Part shown: piece after piece, positions 1 to 6,356 of the stretch | Layout of the letters: every line of letters starts with the position of its first letter | Position numbering within the stretch: the first letter of the stretch is position 1 | Source: Sphingomonadaceae bacterium | GTDB taxonomy: Bacteria; Pseudomonadota; Alphaproteobacteria; Sphingomonadales; Sphingomonadaceae | Assembly: GCA_004282995.1 (NCBI GenBank) | Contig: SHLU01000140.1 | Location: 1-6,356 of the forward strand | Direction of reading: 5' to 3' | DNA length: 6,356 bases | Made by a program: the position numbers and the translations under genes | Notes under the pieces: model-generated | Told to the model about the DNA's origin: nothing | The model's database searches: none | Seen by the model: the letters and a program-made list of their open reading frames with translations, nothing else

Positions 1-47
1 ACACCGGACAGGTCGTCCGAGAGACGCTCGACGCGCAGCGCCTTCAT
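1..47 (-). CDS. 5' end of a probable NADPH:quinone oxidoreductase (zinc-binding dehydrogenase family), partial
   Basis: Only the first 15 codons lie in the window. The reading is ATG at 47-45, then MKALRVERLSDDLSG, then an incomplete codon. An MKAL start followed by a short loop ending in LSG(V) is what I recall for quinone oxidoreductase / medium-chain dehydrogenase proteins in alphaproteobacteria. These use NADPH to reduce quinones or enals. The start lies 4 bases after the gloB stop (TGA at 54-52), so the two genes are probably co-transcribed. An AAGGA stretch inside the gloB 3' end is a possible but rather distant ribosome binding site. The family call rests on very few residues. The existence of a start here is better supported than the product. 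Confidence 0.5.
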   Translation of the reverse strand, partial: MKALRVERLSDDLSG

Positions 48-51
48 GACG

Positions 52-807
52 TCAGAAATTGTCCTTGCCCGCCCTCAATGCGGCAAAGGTCTCGTGCGGC
101 GCGCTACCGCCCCATTTTTGCGCCAGTGCCGGATCATCGGCGCGCAAGAACGGGTTGGTCGCTAGCTCTCGCTCGAGCTGCGTGGGCACGGTGGTCTCGT
201 CTCTTGCGCGCTTGGCAGCGATTTCCTCGGCATAGTCCTGCAGTGCCCGATTTTCGGGATCGGCATGGAGCGCGAATTTCGCATTCGCCGAGGTGTATTC
301 GTGGGCGCAATAGAGCATCGTTTCCGGTGGCAATCCCTTGATGCGCTGGAGGCTATTCCAGAACTGCCGTGGCTCGCCTTCGAACATCCGACCGCAGCCG
401 AGCGCAAAAACACTGTCGCCCACGAAAGCAACGCCTGAGTCAGGCAAATGGTAAGCAATGTGGCCGTTGGTATGTCCGCCTACGTCGATCACATGGGCGG
501 TATGTGCGCCTATGGTTACTTCGTCGCCATGAGATACGACGCGGTCGATCGGGGAAAGCTTGTCGACCTCTTGAGGGGCAATGATCGTCGCACCAGTAGC
601 TTCGACGATCGCCTTGTTCCCCCCGGCATGATCGGGGTGCCAATGGGTGTTCCAGATCTGCGTGATCTGCCAGCCCATGGCCTTGGCCTGTTTCAGATAC
701 TCCGCGCCATCGGGCGTATCGATTGCGGCAGTTTCGCCGCTGTCGGGATCATGAATCAGGAAGCCGTAATTGTCGGACAGGCAGGGGAATTGGTGGATCT
801 TCAGCAT
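52..807 (-). CDS. gloB: Hydroxyacylglutathione hydrolase (glyoxalase II)
   Basis: Glyoxalase II hydrolyses S-lactoylglutathione to D-lactate and glutathione, the second step of methylglyoxal detoxification in the cytoplasm. The 251-residue length is normal for the family. The metallo-beta-lactamase fold carries a complete binuclear metal site. The HxHxDH motif is at residues 55-60 (THWHPDH at 54-60). Further metal ligands are H112 in GGHT, D131 in GDSVF and H169 in CAHEY. LGCGRMFEG (136-144) is a glyoxalase II signature. The C-terminal substrate-binding part shows TNPFLR (217-222) and ends in KDNF, as is usual for the family. One oddity is a tryptophan between the first two metal-ligand histidines, where histidine is more common; it is not a ligand. 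Only 33 bases separate the start from the terminator behind rpsA, and the ribosome binding site is weak (AAGG about 15 bases upstream). The gene after it starts 4 bases downstream. Confidence 0.95.
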   Translation of the reverse strand: MLKIHQFPCLSDNYGFLIHDPDSGETAAIDTPDGAEYLKQAKAMGWQITQIWNTHWHPDHAGGNKAIVEATGATIIAPQEVDKLSPIDRVVSHGDEVTIGAHTAHVIDVGGHTNGHIAYHLPDSGVAFVGDSVFALGCGRMFEGEPRQFWNSLQRIKGLPPETMLYCAHEYTSANAKFALHADPENRALQDYAEEIAAKRARDETTVPTQLERELATNPFLRADDPALAQKWGGSAPHETFAALRAGKDNF

Positions 808-840
808 GCCGTGCAGCTTACGCCTTGACCCACAAAGAGG

Positions 841-875
841 AAAGGCCCGCCTGCCACCAGGGCAGACGGGCCTTT
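841..875 (-). terminator. Intrinsic terminator of rpsA
   Basis: The arms 841-855 and 861-875 pair over 15 positions with one mismatch (c850 against a866) around a 5-base loop. On the minus strand the GC-rich stem ends in CCTTT and continues as CCTCTTTG, a pyrimidine/T-rich tail. It lies 22 bases after the rpsA stop codon. This is the clearest terminator in the window. The plus-strand side also ends in TTTCTC, so some bidirectional function is possible, but no plus-strand gene is present to need it. Confidence 0.9.
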
Positions 876-897
876 CTCAAACCGCTCAGGAGCGGAC

Positions 898-2601
<1,704 letters not shown>

Positions 2602-2786
2602 AGATCAGGTAGTCCTATTCACATTTGCTTCCGGCCACCGGTTTTTCCGGGGTCTTTCACCGCATCCGACGCACCATTGCGCAGGCTTGCGGGGCAAGAG
2701 GGCCGACTCGCCGCGCAGGGCCGGATGCCACCACGCGGGTTCTTCAACCAATTAGATTGCGAGAACGGCCGCGCGCCTAGGCCAAA
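2602..2786. other. rpsA upstream leader region, no gene seen
   Basis: This gap between rpsA and the hairpin behind the secreted-protein gene has no convincing ORF in either strand. It must contain the rpsA promoter if that gene has its own, but I could not pick a -35/-10 pair with confidence. A small perfect hairpin (CTTGC/GCAAG, 2686-2690 with 2694-2698) lies about 85-97 bases before the start codon. S1 is known in E. coli to repress its own mRNA through the leader. Whether this leader does so cannot be seen here. Confidence 0.4.
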
Positions 2787-2817
2787 GGCGGCGCAATTGC
2801 AAGGATATTGCGCCGCC
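2787..2817 (-). terminator. Probable intrinsic terminator of the secreted-protein gene
   Basis: A perfect 11-base inverted repeat (2787-2797 with 2807-2817, GGCGGCGCAAT against ATTGCGCCGCC) surrounds a 9-base loop. On the minus strand it is followed by TTTGG, so the T-tract is short. It lies 57 bases after the stop codon of the secreted protein and separates that gene from rpsA. The stem is strong and the tail weak, so partial readthrough into rpsA is possible. Confidence 0.65.
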
Positions 2818-2874
2818 CAGGACTTGGTATGGACCCCGGACTGCGTGATGGCAGAGCGATGGTGCGGCTGCCTG

Positions 2875-3246
2875 TTACCAGGCGTCATACCCGCTACGCG
2901 TCGTATTGGTGCTGCAAGCTGCGAAACGAGCCTGCAATTTTGCAGGACTGGAGTTCGCATCGCTCTGGGCGTTGCGCCAGGCGTCCCAAGCTGCACCGAA
3001 TTTGGCCGCATTTGCAGATCGGCCGATCCACCAGATCGTATTCTGGTCCGCATCCTGTATTGGGGTCAATACCGTCGCCGAATAGCCATAGGTTTTGCCC
3101 CACGCATTGAAGTCCTTCACGATGGCCATGTATTTCGCCATCGAGCAGTCGTCCTTGAGCTTGGCGCCAATGACGTCCCAGTGCTCAGCCTGTGCTGGTG
3201 TCGCGGAAAGGCCAAAGATCAATGCGAGGAAAAGTGTCTTCTTCAT
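2875..3246 (-). CDS. Small secreted (periplasmic) protein of unknown function
   Basis: I do not recognise a characterised function. The chosen start gives 123 residues beginning MKKTLFLALIFGL, with a classic signal peptide: two lysines, a hydrophobic core, then PAQA before E21. A signal peptidase I cut after A20 is likely, giving a mature protein of about 103 residues. A start 24 codons upstream (3318) is open but would put a polar extension before the signal. The chosen ATG has GGGAGAG just upstream with 7-base spacing after GGAG. The mature part has only two cysteines (C34 and C111), able to form one disulfide. It is rich in aromatics (EHWDVIG, IVKDFNAWG, IWWIGRS, AAWDAWR). The alternation of strands and helices loosely recalls dimeric alpha/beta-barrel (ABM/NIPSNAP-like) proteins, which is inference. 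It sits between cmk and rpsA, with its own hairpin downstream and a possible promoter upstream. Confidence 0.8.
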   Translation of the reverse strand: MKKTLFLALIFGLSATPAQAEHWDVIGAKLKDDCSMAKYMAIVKDFNAWGKTYGYSATVLTPIQDADQNTIWWIGRSANAAKFGAAWDAWRNAQSDANSSPAKLQARFAACSTNTTRSGYDAW

Positions 3247-3349
3247 CGGTTCTCTCCCGTAACGAACGGAAGAGCCGATAGCCGCAAGGTTCGCGGACCG
3301 GCTTGCACCGTTCGACAACGACCCGACTGCGACCTGCTTGAACGGCGTC

Positions 3350-3378
3350 TAGTTAGGCGAAATGCGCGAAAATGACAA
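3350..3378 (-). promoter_or_regulatory. Possible promoter for the secreted-protein gene
   Basis: On the minus strand TTGTCA (3378-3373) matches the -35 consensus at five of six bases. A 17-base spacer then leads to TAACTA (3355-3350), which is a poor -10 match. It lies just after the cmk stop and about 104 bases before the secreted-protein start, in an otherwise geneless 155-base gap. Spacing and -35 argue for it and the -10 argues against. No terminator hairpin is visible behind cmk, so readthrough from cmk is an alternative. Confidence 0.25.
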
Positions 3379-3401
3379 TGTATGGAGAAAAGGGTTCGTT
3401 T

Positions 3402-4031
3402 CTAGCCTCGTTGCTCGAGAGCCCCTTCGACCGCTTCGATCGCAGCCTCGATTGCTTGCTCCCGGTCGAAGCTGGTTGTGTCGAGCACCAAGGCGTCGGC
3501 CGCTGCCCGCAGCGGAGCATCGCTGCGGCCGATATCGCGGGCGTCTCGAGCGGCAATGTCCTCCTCGATCGCATCGAGCGAAATTTCGATCTCGCGCCCG
3601 GTCATTTCCAGCCAGCGGCGGCGGGCGCGCTTGTGGACGCTTGCCGTGACGAACAGCTTGATCTCGGCATCCGGCGCGATAATGGTGCCGATATCGCGCC
3701 CGTCGAGAATGGCGCCGCCGGGTTGGGTGGCGAATTTTCGTTGCCGCTCGAACAGCGCCTGCCTCACCTGCGGATGGATCGAGGCGCGGCTTGCCAGCCC
3801 ACCAACTTCTTCCGAACGTAGAATCGGGTCGTCGAGCAGCGCGTCGGAAAAATCACACGCTGCCAGCGCATCCGCCGGACTGTCAGGATCGCCGCCATTG
3901 AGCGCCACTTGGCGTCCGACTGCGCGATAGAGCAGGCCGGTATCAAGATGCGGCAGGTTGAAATGGTCGGCCAGGGCTTTGGCAATCGTGCCCTTGCCCG
4001 ATGCGGTGGGGCCGTCGACGGCGATAATCAT
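3402..4031 (-). CDS. cmk: Cytidylate kinase (CMP/dCMP kinase)
   Basis: CMP kinase phosphorylates CMP and dCMP to the diphosphates using ATP, in cytoplasmic pyrimidine nucleotide recycling. The 209-residue protein starts MIIAVDGP with the P-loop GPTASGKGT (7-15). LDTGLLYRAVG (29-39) follows, the CMP-binding segment. The CMP kinase signature LDGRDIGT is at 109-116. The lid ARDARDIGRSDAPL (161-174) has the arginines that contact phosphate and ATP. A closing LVLDTT strand is at 181-186. Length is normal for alphaproteobacteria, slightly shorter than the E. coli enzyme. The start is fixed by the conserved N-terminus. An AAAGAG element sits 7 bases upstream, inside the preceding 34-codon ORF, whose stop is 2 bases before this ATG. 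aroA - cmk - rpsA is a well-known gene order. Confidence 0.97.
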   Translation of the reverse strand: MIIAVDGPTASGKGTIAKALADHFNLPHLDTGLLYRAVGRQVALNGGDPDSPADALAACDFSDALLDDPILRSEEVGGLASRASIHPQVRQALFERQRKFATQPGGAILDGRDIGTIIAPDAEIKLFVTASVHKRARRRWLEMTGREIEISLDAIEEDIAARDARDIGRSDAPLRAAADALVLDTTSFDREQAIEAAIEAVEGALEQRG

Positions 4032-4033
4032 CT

Positions 4034-4138
4034 TTATACTCTTTCAATGCAGCAGGCGCAGCCTTTGCGAGGACGCAATTCCTGAACTTTCACGGCTTTT
4101 GCCAGATGGGCGATGTGAACAGAAGCAATCGTCGTCAT
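4034..4138 (-). CDS. Possible small protein of 34 residues between the membrane protein and cmk
   Basis: ATG at 4138-4136 overlaps the stop of the upstream membrane-protein gene as ATGA. The frame runs 34 codons to TAA at 4036-4034, leaving 2 bases before the cmk ATG. A GAAGG ribosome binding site lies at 4150-4146, 7 bases before the start. The protein starts MTTIASVHIAHLAKAV and ends with a basic stretch and a cysteine cluster (RPRKGCACCIERV). I do not recognise a family. It has no signal peptide or membrane segment. About half its codons end in G or C, well below its large neighbours, so codon use does not support strong selection. It could be a real small protein, or a short frame whose translation carries ribosomes from the membrane-protein gene to cmk. 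The exact packing on both sides and the good ribosome binding site are the arguments for it. Confidence 0.45.
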   Translation of the reverse strand: MTTIASVHIAHLAKAVKVQELRPRKGCACCIERV

Positions 4139-4398
4139 CCAGTCGCCTTCAGGCGCCTGGACAGCTCTCGAACGAGTCCGAACAGGGCAATGCCGACCCA
4201 GACGATCTCCAGCACCATGGTTGGCAGATTATAATTCACAGTCAGCGAGATGATAAGAAGAAGGGCCCCGGTAAGATTGACGAGGTTGAACAGGATCATG
4301 TTCATGTTCTTGGAAAGATTACTGTAGGCAAAGGCAGCGACGATGCAAAAGCTGCCGGCAAATCCTATGAGATCGGCAGCAAACGGTGAAATGGGCAT
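4135..4398 (-). CDS. CBU_0592-like small inner-membrane protein
   Basis: The 87-residue protein has three hydrophobic segments, at about residues 8-26, 34-53 and 58-77, and a basic end (RELSRRLKATG). The pattern IGFAGSFCIVAAFAYSNL, then FNLVNLTGALLL, then a last helix containing LEIVWVGIAL resembles what I recall of the CBU_0592 membrane protein family, named after a Coxiella protein. Members are short three-helix proteins of unknown function. Its ATG overlaps the aroA stop by one base (TAATG), and GGAG lies 10 bases upstream inside aroA, so translation is probably coupled to aroA. Its own stop overlaps the start of a 34-codon ORF before cmk. The location implies co-expression with aromatic and nucleotide synthesis genes, but that does not reveal a function. 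The family name is moderately sure; the gene itself is well supported. Confidence 0.8.
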   Translation of the reverse strand: MPISPFAADLIGFAGSFCIVAAFAYSNLSKNMNMILFNLVNLTGALLLIISLTVNYNLPTMVLEIVWVGIALFGLVRELSRRLKATG

Positions 4399-5756
4399 TA
4401 TTGTGCGGCTCCGGAAGCGGTTTTCAGTAGGTCGGCAAAGGCCGGAAAACTGGTGGCGATGGGGCGGATGTCGTCAACTTCCACCCCCTTGGTACTGACC
4501 AAACCGGCTATCGCCATGCTCATGGCGATGCGGTGGTCAAGGTGTGTCTTGATCTGGTTGCCGGCATAGCCACGCAGGAGAGCGCCGCCAGTGCCGGTGA
4601 TGGCAAGGCCGTCTTCGCGCTCCTCGACGTTGGCGCCCACGCCGCTGAGGGCGGCAGCCATAGCCGAAAGGCGATCGCTTTCTTTCACCCGCAGTTCTTC
4701 GAGCCCGCTCGTGGTGGTCGTGCCTTCTGCCAGCGCCGCGGCGATGAAAAGGACCGGGAACTCGTCGATCATGCTGGGCGCGAGGGCAGGGTCGATCTCG
4801 ATCCCGGAAAGGTGGGAATGTCTGACCCGCAGGTCGGCCACTGGCTCGCCCCCGACTACGCGGCGGTCAAGTTCCTCGATCTGGCCGCCCATATCACGCA
4901 ACACAGCGAACAGTCCGGCGCGGGTCGGGTTGAGTCCGACATTCTCGATAACCAGATCGCTCCCTTCAACGATCAACGCCGCGACCACGAAGAACGCAGC
5001 CGAGGACGGGTCACTTGGCACCTCGATTGATTTTGGTACCAGGTCCGCTTGGCCGCGAATGCGGATGATCCGGTCGCCGTCAGCTTCTTCAATTTCGATA
5101 TCCGCGCCGAATCCTTTGAGCATACGCTCTGAATGATCGCGGGTCGGCACCGGCTCGATTACGGTCGTGATACCGGGGGTGTTGAGGCCCGCCAGCAGGA
5201 TCGCGCTCTTGACCTGCGCGCTTGCAACCGGAAGCCGGTATTCGATGGGGACCGCGGGACACAATCCTTCCACAGTCAGCGGCAGGGTGCCGCCAGCGGG
5301 CCCATGAAATTGTGCGCCCATCTGGCCCAGCGGCTCGATCACCCGCGCCATCGGACGGCGCGACAGGCTGGCATCGCCAGTGAAAGTGGCGGTGACACCG
5401 TGGCTCGCCATCAGTCCCATCAACAATCGGGTTGATGTACCGCTGTTGCCCATTTCCAGTGCGGTTCGAGGCTGGAGTAATCCGCCCACGCCGACGCCGT
5501 TCACGCGCCATTCTTCGCCGATCTTCGCGATAGACGCGCCCATTGCGCGCATGGCTCCGGCGGTGGCCATCACGTCTTCGCCTTCGAGCAGGCCAGTCAC
5601 CCGGGTCTCGCCAACCGCCAGCGCACCGAGCATAATGGCGCGGTGGCTGATCGACTTGTCGCCGGGCACCCGAATTCGTCCCGCGAGCGGGCCGGATGGC
5701 ATAAAACGGTGAGGTTTGGGTGCGTTGTTCACGGGCGCGGTCTTTGACAGCGCCAT
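4398..5756 (-). CDS. aroA: 3-phosphoshikimate 1-carboxyvinyltransferase (EPSP synthase), class II
   Basis: EPSP synthase joins shikimate-3-phosphate and phosphoenolpyruvate, the sixth step of the shikimate pathway to chorismate and the aromatic amino acids. The 452-residue length fits the two-domain family. Visible landmarks are GDKSISHRA (32-40), GNSGTSTRLLMG (103-114), SRRPM (132-136), SAQVK (179-183), RDHSE (206-210), NPTR (276-279), IDEFP with the catalytic aspartate (330-334), RVKESDR (356-362) and HLDHRIAM (405-412). The four patterns GDK(S/T), SAQxK, RxH(S/T)E and NxTR together define class II enzymes such as that of Agrobacterium CP4. Where CP4 has alanine (GNAAT), this protein has glycine (GNSGT), as in class I enzymes. 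The first about 20 residues are a variable extension before the fold, and M19 is a possible later start. No strong ribosome binding site is seen. It heads the minus-strand gene run and diverges from the FYDLN_acid gene. Confidence 0.97.
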   Translation of the reverse strand: MALSKTAPVNNAPKPHRFMPSGPLAGRIRVPGDKSISHRAIMLGALAVGETRVTGLLEGEDVMATAGAMRAMGASIAKIGEEWRVNGVGVGGLLQPRTALEMGNSGTSTRLLMGLMASHGVTATFTGDASLSRRPMARVIEPLGQMGAQFHGPAGGTLPLTVEGLCPAVPIEYRLPVASAQVKSAILLAGLNTPGITTVIEPVPTRDHSERMLKGFGADIEIEEADGDRIIRIRGQADLVPKSIEVPSDPSSAAFFVVAALIVEGSDLVIENVGLNPTRAGLFAVLRDMGGQIEELDRRVVGGEPVADLRVRHSHLSGIEIDPALAPSMIDEFPVLFIAAALAEGTTTTSGLEELRVKESDRLSAMAAALSGVGANVEEREDGLAITGTGGALLRGYAGNQIKTHLDHRIAMSMAIAGLVSTKGVEVDDIRPIATSFPAFADLLKTASGAAQ

Positions 5757-5873
5757 GGGCCTATGGCAAGGCGCGCCGCGCTCTTGATTCGGGGCCTCTT
5801 GCTACCCATCAAGATAAAAGATTTTACGCGGGCCACGGCGCTGCTGCCTGCCCGACCAAAGGAACAGTGAGTT
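5757..5873. promoter_or_regulatory. Divergent promoter region between aroA and the FYDLN_acid gene
   Basis: This 117-base gap must drive aroA leftward, and probably the gene at 5874 rightward. It holds an AT-rich core (about 5811-5826) in otherwise GC-rich DNA. It also has a 6-base inverted repeat CTTGAT/ATCAAG at 5783-5788 and 5808-5813. I could not pick a convincing -35/-10 pair on either strand. The repeat could be chance. AAGGA (about 5859-5863) is the ribosome binding site for the plus-strand gene, 10 bases before its ATG. Confidence 0.45.
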
Positions 5874-6200
5874 ATGGCCAAGCCAGAATGGGGCACCAAG
5901 CGTAGCTGCCCCAAATGCGGAACGCGCTTCTACGATCTCGGCAAGGACGATCCGGTCGTCTGCATCGAATGCGGCGAAGAATGGACGCCGGAACCGGTGC
6001 TGAAAACCAAGCAGCCGATCCCGTTCGAGGAAAACGAGAAGAAAAAGGACAAGGAAGCGGACAGCGACCTGGCCGATGACGATCTCGACATCGATGTCGA
6101 CGAGGACGATGATTCGCCCGACAACGAAGTCGATCTTGGCGGCGACGATGACCTTGGCGTGTCCAAGGGCAAAGGCGACGAGAACGAAGACGAAACCTGA
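5874..6200 (+). CDS. TIGR02300 / FYDLN_acid family protein (N-terminal zinc ribbon, acidic tail)
   Basis: This 108-residue protein starts MAKPEWGTKRSCPKCG and carries two CxxC pairs (C12/C15 and C30/C33), which can hold one zinc as a zinc ribbon. Between them is FYDLG (19-23), matching the family's FYDLN signature except for the last residue. After WTPEP a linker rich in K and E (52-61) leads to a very acidic tail of D and E from about residue 62 to the end, probably disordered. The family is typical of alphaproteobacteria and has no established function. A role in nucleic-acid or ribosome contacts is only inference from the zinc ribbon. It diverges from aroA and is followed by a long hairpin and a tRNA-Ala gene. 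Confidence 0.92.
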   Translation: MAKPEWGTKRSCPKCGTRFYDLGKDDPVVCIECGEEWTPEPVLKTKQPIPFEENEKKKDKEADSDLADDDLDIDVDEDDDSPDNEVDLGGDDDLGVSKGKGDENEDET

Positions 6201-6203
6201 TTT

Positions 6204-6255
6204 TACCCTTGCACCAGGGAACGCGCTTTTCTAAAGGGCGCTTCCCGCAAGGGTA
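6204..6255 (+). terminator. Long nested hairpin after the FYDLN_acid gene, probable terminator
   Basis: It starts 3 bases after the stop codon. The outer arms TACCCTTGC (6204-6212) and GCAAGGGTA (6247-6255) pair perfectly over 9 bases. Inside, GGGAA (6217-6221) pairs with TTCCC (6242-6246) and GCGC (6223-6226) with GCGC (6238-6241), with C6222 bulged. ACCA (6213-6216) is an asymmetric bulge. The top may close by TTTT against AAGG with a three-base loop. No T-tract follows on either strand, so it is not a textbook intrinsic terminator. It may act as an mRNA 3'-end stabiliser or a weak terminator before the tRNA. Confidence 0.5.
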
Positions 6256-6291
6256 GGTGTGCTGTAAGGTATACCAACAAATGACTGGTAC

Positions 6292-6356
6292 GGGGCCTTA
6301 GCTCAGCTGGGAGAGCGCAACACTGGCAGTGTTGAGGTCAGCGGTTCGATCCCGCT
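6292..6356 (+). tRNA. tRNA-Ala(GGC), 3' end beyond the window
   Basis: The 5' acceptor strand GGGGCCU (6292-6298) is followed by a D stem GCTC/GAGC (6301-6304 with 6313-6316). The anticodon stem CAACA/TGTTG (6318-6322 with 6330-6334) encloses the loop CTGGCAG with anticodon GGC at 6325-6327. The variable loop is AGGTC (6335-6339). The T stem AGCGG/CCGCT (6340-6344 with 6352-6356) carries TTCGATC. Anticodon GGC reads GCC/GCU alanine codons. Only the 3' acceptor strand, discriminator base and CCA fall outside the window. No clear promoter was identified in the 36 bases after the hairpin; TATACC at 6270-6275 is a weak -10 candidate. Confidence 0.96.

Noticed and set aside
2637..2660. CCGG-rich stretch with a CCGG-ttttt-CCGG motif as a terminator
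   Set aside because: The stem is only four bases and lies in the rpsA leader immediately upstream of its ribosome binding site, where a terminator is unlikely.
3247..3318. Upstream start adding 24 residues to the secreted protein
   Set aside because: It would put a polar stretch before a textbook signal peptide, while the internal ATG has a much better ribosome binding site.
4533..5136. Plus-strand open frames of 165 and 181 codons opposite aroA
   Set aside because: They lie entirely inside a well-conserved aroA gene, overlap each other, and have low-complexity S/R/A-rich translations.
5729..5914. 61-codon minus-strand frame across the aroA start and the divergent gap
   Set aside because: It covers the promoter region and the start of two well-supported genes and has no recognisable features.

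Overview
This window looks like a housekeeping stretch of an alphaproteobacterial chromosome, most probably from Sphingomonadales and perhaps an Erythrobacter-like member. That placement rests on recalled family resemblance and gene order, not on a search. Pointers are the GC-rich DNA, a class II EPSP synthase, a six-repeat ribosomal protein S1, the alphaproteobacterial FYDLN_acid/TIGR02300 family protein, and the arrangement aroA - cmk - rpsA.

Almost everything reads on the minus strand, so the transcriptional order runs from high to low coordinates. aroA (5756-4398) is followed by a three-helix CBU_0592-like membrane protein (4398-4135, TAATG overlap). Next come an unlisted 34-codon ORF (4138-4034, ATGA overlap) and cmk (4031-3402). 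After a 155-base gap there is a small secreted protein of unknown function (3246-2875) with a terminator-like hairpin behind it. Then come rpsA (2601-898) with a strong intrinsic terminator, gloB (807-52), and the first 15 codons of another gene starting at 47, which resembles NADPH:quinone oxidoreductases. On the plus strand, diverging from aroA, are a TIGR02300/FYDLN_acid zinc-ribbon protein (5874-6200), a long hairpin (6204-6255), and a tRNA-Ala(GGC) cut by the window edge.

The aroA - cmk - rpsA order is a classic one linking aromatic amino acid synthesis, pyrimidine nucleotide supply and translation. Here it is expanded by three extra minus-strand ORFs. gloB detoxifies S-lactoylglutathione and appears translationally close to the oxidoreductase after it.

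I found no mobile element, CRISPR array, phage gene or clear new system. The items most worth checking are the tightly packed 34-codon ORF before cmk, the secreted protein between cmk and rpsA, the class II EPSPS with glycine at the position where CP4 has alanine, and the large hairpin before the tRNA.
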